A DNA stretch of 32,152 bases from JBNJGT01 sp964473285 (GTDB lineage Archaea; Nanobdellota; Nanobdellia; Woesearchaeales; JACJVW01): positions 1 to 32,152 of the forward strand of contig CAYYOI010000015.1 of the NCBI GenBank assembly GCA_964473285.1. The letters run 5' to 3'. Positions 30,962 to 32,152 of this stretch are shown here, in pieces. Below the pieces are notes generated by a model that made no database searches, was not told where the DNA came from, and saw only the letters and a program-made list of their open reading frames with translations. Positions within the stretch are counted from its first letter, which is position 1. Each line of letters opens with the position of its first letter. A program made the translations under genes and the position numbers.

Positions 30962-31760
30962 TTATGTAATCCTCGCTTTCCTTTAGTGCTGTATGTTTGA
31001 AATCCTTGAAAAAACCTGCGGTTTCCCGGAATTTTTGGATGAAGCTCTCCATATCTTTATCCTCTATTATCTTGAATAGTTTTCTTATAGTCTCCATATG
31101 CCTCCTAAGAATCTCTTCTCCCTTAGGGTTCCTCATCTGGATGTTTCCGTATAATGAGCCTTCCTGAGCAAATATTCTTCCGATCATCCCAAGCTCCATC
31201 CTATATATTGGACTGGTAAACCCTAAAGTCTCCTCAATATCAAATCCAAGGGAAGCCATAGTATGGCCCATGGCGATAGTATTGAAATGCACTAGCACCT
31301 GGATAAGCCCCATCATCTCATCATGCTTTTCAGGGGTGGTTATCTTGCATCGCATGCCCTTTCCTTTAAGATAAGATATAACTTTCTCAACCCATTCGTG
31401 GTCTATATCAGGAGTTAAAACCACAGTCTGCCCGCTTATCGTAGAAACAGAAGGACCAAACATTGGATGCAATCCTATAACAACAGCCTTGCTCTTTCGC
31501 ATAGCCTCCATTGGTTCACACTTCATAGAGGTTATATCCATTATCACCTGTTCCTCCCTAAGGATAGGCGCTATTTCTTCAATCACAGGAACTGTTCTCT
31601 CGATTGGAACAGATATGACAATTATATCTGATTTTTCAGCAAGCTCCCTATTTGAAAGCTCAGTATCAACATCTGACACGGTAACAGTAAAGTCCTCTGA
31701 AATAAACTCTCGTATAAGCTTCCCCATCCCCCCATTTCCACCGATTATCCCTACTCGCAT
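30933..31760 (-). CDS. tyrA: Prephenate dehydrogenase
   Basis: 275 aa. The Rossmann loop GGNGGMG (7-13) binds NAD(P), with D30/D32 at the end of strand 2 favouring NAD+. ITSMK (76-80) and HPMFGPS (98-104) are prephenate-site motifs, with H98 the conserved catalytic-region histidine. The C-terminal helical domain includes EKHDEMMGLIQVLVHF. No ACT or chorismate mutase domain is fused. Converts prephenate to 4-hydroxyphenylpyruvate. Overlaps the upstream chorismate mutase gene by 10 nt and the downstream pheA by 29 nt. Confidence 0.93.
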   Translation of the reverse strand: MRVGIIGGNGGMGKLIREFISEDFTVTVSDVDTELSNRELAEKSDIIVISVPIERTVPVIEEIAPILREEQVIMDITSMKCEPMEAMRKSKAVVIGLHPMFGPSVSTISGQTVVLTPDIDHEWVEKVISYLKGKGMRCKITTPEKHDEMMGLIQVLVHFNTIAMGHTMASLGFDIEETLGFTSPIYRMELGMIGRIFAQEGSLYGNIQMRNPKGEEILRRHMETIRKLFKIIEDKDMESFIQKFRETAGFFKDFKHTALKESEDYINGRDNHTRS

Positions 31761-32011
31761 TGTTTCCTTCGCATCTCCTGCATGATACGCTGATAGATGT
31801 CTTCTACAAAATCTGGCTCGAGTCCCAAATCCTTTCCTTGTTTCACATGCTTTGCAACCAGAATCTTCTCACGTTCAGGCTGCATTATTGAAATCCCCTT
31901 ATCTCTTTTGTATTTTCCAATCACCACCGCAAGCTCCAATCTTTTTCCAAGAAGCCTGAGGATCTCTTCATCAATAGATTCTATTTCTTCACGCATGCTT
32001 TCAAGGCCCAT
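31751..32011 (-). CDS. aroQ: Chorismate mutase, AroQ type
   Basis: 86 aa, all-helical AroQ fold. MREEIESIDEEILRLLGKRLELA (6-28) is the first long helix with R7 in the active-site position; VIGKYKRDKG and QPEREKIL follow, matching the K and R/E ligands of the family. Rearranges chorismate to prephenate, feeding the two downstream enzymes. A TATA-like TTATAAAA (32033-32040) is centred 25.5 nt before ATG 32011, which supports this start. Upstream, however, the same frame stays open to the window edge, so an N-terminal fusion cannot be excluded. Confidence 0.9.
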   Translation of the reverse strand: MGLESMREEIESIDEEILRLLGKRLELAVVIGKYKRDKGISIMQPEREKILVAKHVKQGKDLGLEPDFVEDIYQRIMQEMRRKQCE

Positions 32012-32152
32012 TCCTCTGTGTAAATCACCTTTTTTTATAATTGTTCTGGCTTTGAGTAATTTTTCGAAAGATTCGACTTTGAGACTAGAAATCCCACAGC
32101 CGGGTCCGTAGAAATCCTCTGAATCGTTAGAAATATAAAGGAAAACACCTGT
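32012..32152 (-). other. Open frame entering the window, upstream of aroQ
   Basis: The 47 codons before the aroQ ATG contain no stop and read plausibly as protein (…GPGCGISSLKVESFEKLLKAR…). I do not recognise them. A second minus-strand frame ends with TAA near 32035. Either could be the end of the preceding gene. The TATA-like box at 32033-32040 suggests the aroQ operon begins here. Confidence 0.3.

Noticed and set aside
1..32152. tRNA, rRNA, CRISPR arrays, insertion sequences
   Set aside because: The short intergenic spaces were read on both strands. No clover-leaf, direct-repeat array, transposase or terminal inverted repeats were seen. A covariance-model scan would be needed to exclude small RNAs.

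Overview
The window comes from an archaeon. The evidence is archaeal/eukaryotic-type ribosomal proteins L34e and L14e, aPelota, RNase P protein Rpp30, archaeal-type PheS/PheT, a TrmB-family regulator, a TraB-family protein and the wreck of an archaellin gene. Promoters also look archaeal: many first genes have a TATA box centred about 26-28 nt before the predicted ATG, which suggests leaderless mRNAs. A UBA-like N-terminal helix module on a TPR protein and a pilin-like N-terminus of the type RKAQ...ILFLPP resemble proteins I associate with DPANN archaea (Woesearchaeota-like). That placement is an inference. If correct, the metabolic content (Rnf complex, Phe/Tyr biosynthesis) is unusually rich. 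The genome is compact: five of six convergent gene pairs overlap at their 3' ends and the sixth is 1 nt apart.

Layout. 1-3450: a TPR membrane protein (+), then on the minus strand a degenerate Nudix protein and a tRNA operon. That operon holds a ThiI-like THUMP protein with a lost ATP loop, an overlapping TtuA/TtcA-like PP-loop Fe-S thiolase and Rpp30. 3459-5181: an archaellin pseudogene (one frameshift, three in-frame stops) diverging from a membrane-protein gene with an in-frame TGA at codon 11. 5220-7315: a bacterial-type tRNA-guanine transglycosylase and a DHH phosphoesterase. 7348-12550: a three-gene surface operon (pilin-like Cys-rich protein, 867-aa membrane protein, lipoprotein). 12608-13648: Pelota.

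13628-21248: an energy and signalling block. It contains ApbE flavin transferase (-), a PAS/HD-GYP/receiver protein (+) and a complete six-gene rnfCDGEAB operon for a ferredoxin:NAD+ oxidoreductase ion pump. ApbE would attach FMN to RnfG and RnfD, both of which retain acceptor threonines. 21243-22761 (-): a small AbrB-type DNA-binding protein overlapping the gene of a polytopic membrane protein with a long charged coiled coil; palindromes flank the AbrB promoter. 22907-23489: L34e-L14e.

23491-28245 (-): TrmB regulator, pheS, a Yip1-like membrane protein, pheT and a 52-aa two-helix membrane protein. 28473-29153 (+): a short TraB-family protein. 29137-32011 (-): an overlapping operon of chorismate mutase, prephenate dehydrogenase, prephenate dehydratase and a class I aminotransferase, which together supply the Phe/Tyr branch. 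No rRNA, tRNA, CRISPR array or insertion sequence was seen. The best candidates for undescribed biology are the split ThiI-like thiolation pair, the surface trio, the AbrB/coiled-coil membrane pair with its operators, and the HD-GYP protein beside Rnf.
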